This document shows, piece by piece, positions 13,668 to 16,593 of a stretch of 16,593 bases of DNA. Position 1 is the first letter of the stretch, and the number at the start of each line of letters is the position of its first letter. A program made the translations under genes and the position numbers. Under the pieces are notes generated by a model. The model worked only from the letters and a program-made list of their open reading frames with translations. It was not told the origin of the DNA and ran no database searches. Origin of the DNA: Bacillota bacterium (lineage in GTDB: Bacteria; Bacillota; Clostridia; Christensenellales; Aristaeellaceae); assembly GCA_023395615.1 (NCBI GenBank), contig JAEWYP010000036.1, positions 1 to 16,593 on the forward strand. Direction: 5' to 3'.

Positions 13668-13676
13668 ATTATACCA
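13668..13676 (-). promoter_or_regulatory. Extended -10 promoter for the 42-residue membrane peptide
   Basis: On the minus strand TGGTATAAT (13676-13668), an extended consensus -10. The -35 at 17 bases is weak (TTACGA). Initiation near 13661 gives a leader of about 35 bases to the TTG start. It is in the 87-base gap after the PLP lyase gene. Confidence 0.6.
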
Positions 13677-13714
13677 CGAATGATTTCAACTCGTAAACTG
13701 GCACTATTCTCTTT

Positions 13715-14953
13715 TTACAACAGGCCCTTTTGTTCCATGGTTTCCAGCGTACGGATCAGCGCGAGTTTCCCATGGCTGTACGTAAGCCCGCCCTGTAAAT
13801 AGACCGTGTAGGGTTCCCGCATAGGCGCGTCGGCGCTTAACTCAATGCTTGCCCCGGAGATAAACGTTCCCGCCGCCATAATCACCTGTTCCTGATAACC
13901 CGGCATATCCCACGGCTCCGGTACGGCCATGCTGTCCACAGGCGAGGCGGCCTGTATCCCCTGGCAGAACGCCACCAGCCGCTCTGGCGTACCCATTTCC
14001 AGTGCCTGGATGATGTCTGTTCGCGGCTCGTTCACATCCGGCGTCGTTTTCATCCCAAGATCTGTGAATACGGCGGCGGCCAGCGTAGCGGTCTTTACCG
14101 CCTGCGCCACCACATGCGGCGCCATGAACAGCCCCTGATAAAACGGCTGATACCCCGCCGCATAGCTCCCGATCTCCAATCCTACGGAAGGCGCGGTCAA
14201 CCGGTAGCTGATCCGTTCGATCAGGTCTTTACGGCCAACCATATACCCGCCCGTCGGAGCGAGCCCGCCACCGGGGTTTTTTATCAGGCTGCCGACGCAC
14301 ACATCCGCGCCGTAGTGAGTCGGTTCCTTCAGGCGCACAAACTCACCGTAGCAATTGTCCACCATCAGGCAGGCATGGGGAAACTCCGTATGCAGCATTT
14401 GCACCAGAGGTTCCATTTCCTCCGGCGTGAGCGAACGGCGCACGGAATACCCGCGGCTGCGCTGCACGGCCACCACTCTGGTATTGGGCTTCATCGCTGC
14501 GCGAATGGCGGGTAAATCCAGCCCGCCGTTTGCGTCCGGTTCCACCTGCGCATAGGTAACGCCCATTTCACGAAGCGATCCGATTTCCGGTCCATGGATG
14601 CCGATTACGCCTTCCAGCGTATCGTACGGCGCGCCGGAAGCATACAGCAGCTCATCGCCCGGCAACAGCAGCCCGAACAGGCACATCGAAAGCGCGTGCG
14701 TACCGGAGGCAATCTGCGGCCGCACAATAGCGGCTTCCGTGCCAAAAAGGTCGGCAAAAATCGCTTCCAGTGTGTCGCGGCCCGTATCCCCGTATCCGTA
14801 CCCGGTTGTCGGCGCAAAGTGGCGTACCGCCACCTCGTGTTTCTGAAACGCATCCAATACCCGCGCGGTGTTTTGCAGCGCGATTTCGTCAATCCTTCTG
14901 AACGCCTCTCCGCAGAACAGCTCTGCGGCTTCCACCCGTTCCCGAATGTTCAT
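13715..14953 (-). CDS. ynbB: PLP-dependent methionine gamma-lyase-like protein (YnbB / 'aluminium resistance' family)
   Basis: A cystathionine/methionine lyase-related fold-type I PLP enzyme. The family is annotated from an old aluminium-resistance clone, and its true substrate is unsettled. The 412-residue product has FAPTTGYGYGDTGRDTLE (46-63), VRPQIASGTHALSMCLFG (77-94), the aspartate that contacts PLP in CLMVDNCYGEF (195-205), and the Schiff-base Lys225 in GSLIKNPGGGLAPTGGYMVG. The C-terminal EPYTVYLQGGLTYSHGK is the usual ending. ATG 14953 overlaps the miaA stop as ATGA, with GGAAGGAAG upstream; a longer in-frame form to 15031 would run well inside miaA. In many Firmicutes this gene follows miaA and hfq; here hfq is absent and the two are fused by overlap. 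Confidence 0.92.
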   Translation of the reverse strand: MNIRERVEAAELFCGEAFRRIDEIALQNTARVLDAFQKHEVAVRHFAPTTGYGYGDTGRDTLEAIFADLFGTEAAIVRPQIASGTHALSMCLFGLLLPGDELLYASGAPYDTLEGVIGIHGPEIGSLREMGVTYAQVEPDANGGLDLPAIRAAMKPNTRVVAVQRSRGYSVRRSLTPEEMEPLVQMLHTEFPHACLMVDNCYGEFVRLKEPTHYGADVCVGSLIKNPGGGLAPTGGYMVGRKDLIERISYRLTAPSVGLEIGSYAAGYQPFYQGLFMAPHVVAQAVKTATLAAAVFTDLGMKTTPDVNEPRTDIIQALEMGTPERLVAFCQGIQAASPVDSMAVPEPWDMPGYQEQVIMAAGTFISGASIELSADAPMREPYTVYLQGGLTYSHGKLALIRTLETMEQKGLL

Positions 14954-15888
14954 TCTTTTGCTTCCTTCCAAAACGCTTCGCCGATGCGCAGCGCCTGATC
15001 CGTACTGTTTTCCTGCGCCATATCCAGCCATTGAAAGCGTTTTTCGGCGTTAAACCATGTCCACTGCCGCTTGGCGTAATGCCGCGTGTTTTGTTTAAGC
15101 AACGTAACCGCCTCCGCAAGCGGCGTGTGATCCAGCACAACAGGAACCAGTTCTTTATACCCAATCCCCTGCATCGCCTGCGCTTCCGGCGGTATGCCCG
15201 AGGCTAACAGCGCGCGTACTTCGCCCAGTAACCCCAGCGCCATCATCGCGTCTACCCGCTTTTCGATCCGCCGGTACAGCTCCGAACGTTCCAGCGTGGT
15301 CCCGATCAGGCAAAACGTGAACGGTCTTTCCTGCACGGGGTTTTGTTGTTGGGACAGGGGCTTGCCTGTAAGCAGATATACCTCCACCGCCCGGGAAACG
15401 CGCGCGACGTCGTTGGGGTGCAGCCTTGCGGCCGTATCCGGGTCTATCGTTACAAGCCGCTGAAACAGCGCCTGTTTGCCGTTCTCGTCCGCTGCGGAAG
15501 CTTTCAGCCGTTCCCGCAGTTCCGGGTCGCTGGGCACACTGCCAAGGTGCAACCCATCGGTCAGCGCGCGAAGATAGAACCCGGTGCCGCCAACCAGAAT
15601 CGGCAGTTTCCCGCGCCCGACTATTTCGCGGAGGCACGTTTCCGCTCGCTGCGCATATTCCGCCACGGAAAAAGATTCCGTCGGTTCCACAATGTCCAGC
15701 AGGTGATGCGGAATACCTTCGCGTTCTTCCGGGGTCGGTTTCGCGGTGCCGATGTCCATGCGGCGATAAATCTGCATGCTGTCCATGTTTACGATCTCGC
15801 CGTCCAGATGTTTAGCCAGCCGCACCGCCAGAGCGGTTTTACCGCTTGCTGTGGGACCCGCCACGCAAAGCACCGGGGTTTTCTCCAT
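14950..15888 (-). CDS. miaA: tRNA dimethylallyltransferase
   Basis: Adds a dimethylallyl group to A37 of tRNAs that read UNN codons, which steadies codon pairing. The 312-residue product opens with the P-loop GPTASGKT (11-18), then EIVNMDSMQIYRRMDIGTAKPTPEE (31-55), where the aspartate is the catalytic base, PHHLLDI, LVGGTGFYLRAL, and RYAKRQWTWF-type sequence (RHYAKRQWTWFNAEK) near the C-terminus. Length is normal. AAGGGAG lies eight bases before ATG 15888. mutL ends 13 bases upstream and the PLP lyase starts at its stop codon (ATGA), so the three are one transcript. Confidence 0.96.
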   Translation of the reverse strand: MEKTPVLCVAGPTASGKTALAVRLAKHLDGEIVNMDSMQIYRRMDIGTAKPTPEEREGIPHHLLDIVEPTESFSVAEYAQRAETCLREIVGRGKLPILVGGTGFYLRALTDGLHLGSVPSDPELRERLKASAADENGKQALFQRLVTIDPDTAARLHPNDVARVSRAVEVYLLTGKPLSQQQNPVQERPFTFCLIGTTLERSELYRRIEKRVDAMMALGLLGEVRALLASGIPPEAQAMQGIGYKELVPVVLDHTPLAEAVTLLKQNTRHYAKRQWTWFNAEKRFQWLDMAQENSTDQALRIGEAFWKEAKE

Positions 15889-15901
15889 CTGTGCCGCTCC
15901 C

Positions 15902-16593
15902 TTACTGTATCCGTTTGAAGCGCTTTTCCAGCTCCCGACGCGTCCACTCGCTCACAATCGGCCGTCCGTGCGGACAGGTGGGCTGCACGTTGGTTACAAG
16001 CATCTGGGCGATCAGCGCCTTCACATCCTCCACCGACAGCGCGTCCCCACCCTTGATGGCGTGTTTACAGGCCAGTTGAGCCACCCTGCGGCGGATTCGG
16101 TCGTGCGTCACCTTTCCCCGGTGGTTCAGGCTCTCGTCCAGCATATCCAGCAGCAGTTCCCGGATGGGTTCGTTTTGCCCCAGAATCACGGGAATGGCAC
16201 GCACCGCGACCGTGGTCGCGTCGAAAGGCTCAATCTCAAAGCCCGCTTCGGCCAGCTCGGGTTCCATCTCGGTCAGCAATCCCACATCCCGCGCGGTCAG
16301 CCGCACCATCTGGGGTGTTAGCAACCGCTGGGATTGTTTCGGGCCGCGGTATCGCGCCATAAAACGGTCGTACAGCACCCGCTCGTGCGCTGCATGCTGG
16401 TCGATCATCAGCAGGCGCTCCCCTACTTCAAACAGCAGATAGGTTTTAAACGCCGCACCGATATAGCGCATCTGCGCCGGTTCGGCATCCGGCAACATCC
16501 GCTGCTGCTCCATCGAAACCAGCGTTTCGGCATGGCCTGCGCTTTCCGCCCAAGTGTGTCCGGCAAGCGGCGCGGAAGGTTCCGGAATCGGCG
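15902..16593 (-). CDS. mutL: DNA mismatch repair protein MutL, C-terminal part (cut by window end)
   Basis: MutL couples MutS mismatch recognition to repair and, in most bacteria outside the Dam group, nicks DNA itself. About 230 residues are present: a Pro/Ala-rich linker at the window edge, then the C-terminal dimer/endonuclease domain with YLLFEVGERLLMIDQHAAHE, ACKHAIKGGDALS and the metal-site CPHGRP. The endonuclease motif reads DQHAAHERVLYD, so the last residue of DQHA(X)2E(X)4E is Asp instead of Glu; the other metal ligands are present. The N-terminal GHKL ATPase lies beyond 16593. Stop TAA at 15904-15902. Confidence 0.95.
   Translation of the reverse strand, partial: PIPEPSAPLAGHTWAESAGHAETLVSMEQQRMLPDAEPAQMRYIGAAFKTYLLFEVGERLLMIDQHAAHERVLYDRFMARYRGPKQSQRLLTPQMVRLTARDVGLLTEMEPELAEAGFEIEPFDATTVAVRAIPVILGQNEPIRELLLDMLDESLNHRGKVTHDRIRRRVAQLACKHAIKGGDALSVEDVKALIAQMLVTNVQPTCPHGRPIVSEWTRRELEKRFKRIQ

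Noticed and set aside
14954..15031. Longer start of the PLP lyase inside miaA
   Set aside because: The extra 26 residues are the miaA 3' end read in another frame; ATG 14953 gives the normal family N-terminus.
1..16593. CRISPR array, insertion sequence, tRNA or rRNA genes
   Set aside because: No spaced direct-repeat array, transposase-like frame, or cloverleaf other than the tmRNA ends was seen on either strand.

Overview
The window looks like an ordinary stretch of a low-redundancy, mid-GC (roughly 55 % by eye) Firmicutes genome, most likely Clostridia. The reasons are the family content (SmpB, ProA, MATE, YbaK, RluB, MiaA, the YnbB-type 'aluminium resistance' PLP enzyme, MutL), strong AGGAGG-type ribosome sites, vegetative promoters of the TTGNNA / TATAAT class, and a one-piece tmRNA with a GKT-type tag. 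This placement is inference; no rRNA is present to settle it.

Layout. Positions 1-570 hold the tail of an unknown gene and a hypothetical gene that appears frameshifted and truncated next to the 3' end of ssrA. The ribosome-rescue pair smpB-ssrA lies on the minus strand (612-1448). It diverges from proA (1587-2876) through a compact promoter region where one palindromic TTGCAA can serve as the -35 of both promoters. A MATE transporter (minus) converges on proA and diverges from a plus-strand gene run: ybaK (Cys-tRNA deacylase), rluB (rRNA pseudouridine synthase), a two-helix membrane protein of unknown function, and an Hsp70-like ATPase whose C-terminus is a glycine-rich membrane hairpin instead of a substrate-binding domain. 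A terminator closes this run, and an NADP isocitrate dehydrogenase gene follows with its own promoter and terminator.

The second half begins with a TraX-family acyltransferase-like membrane protein (minus). It diverges from a two-component system (11082-13302). The divergent region carries four TTCA-type half-sites phased exactly 11 bp apart, like PhoP/PhoB-family boxes, followed by an extended -10. An unlisted 29-codon membrane peptide with a near-perfect Shine-Dalgarno sits between that promoter and the response regulator. Past a terminator, the minus strand carries a 42-residue membrane peptide with its own promoter, then mutL (cut by the window end)-miaA-YnbB-type PLP lyase, tightly packed with an ATGA overlap.

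How they fit together: much of the window is translation quality control and RNA modification (tmRNA/SmpB, YbaK, RluB, MiaA) plus DNA repair (MutL). The parts that look least described are the membrane-anchored Hsp70-like/partner pair (5762-8550), and the TraX - phased repeats - small membrane peptide - two-component module (9991-13302).
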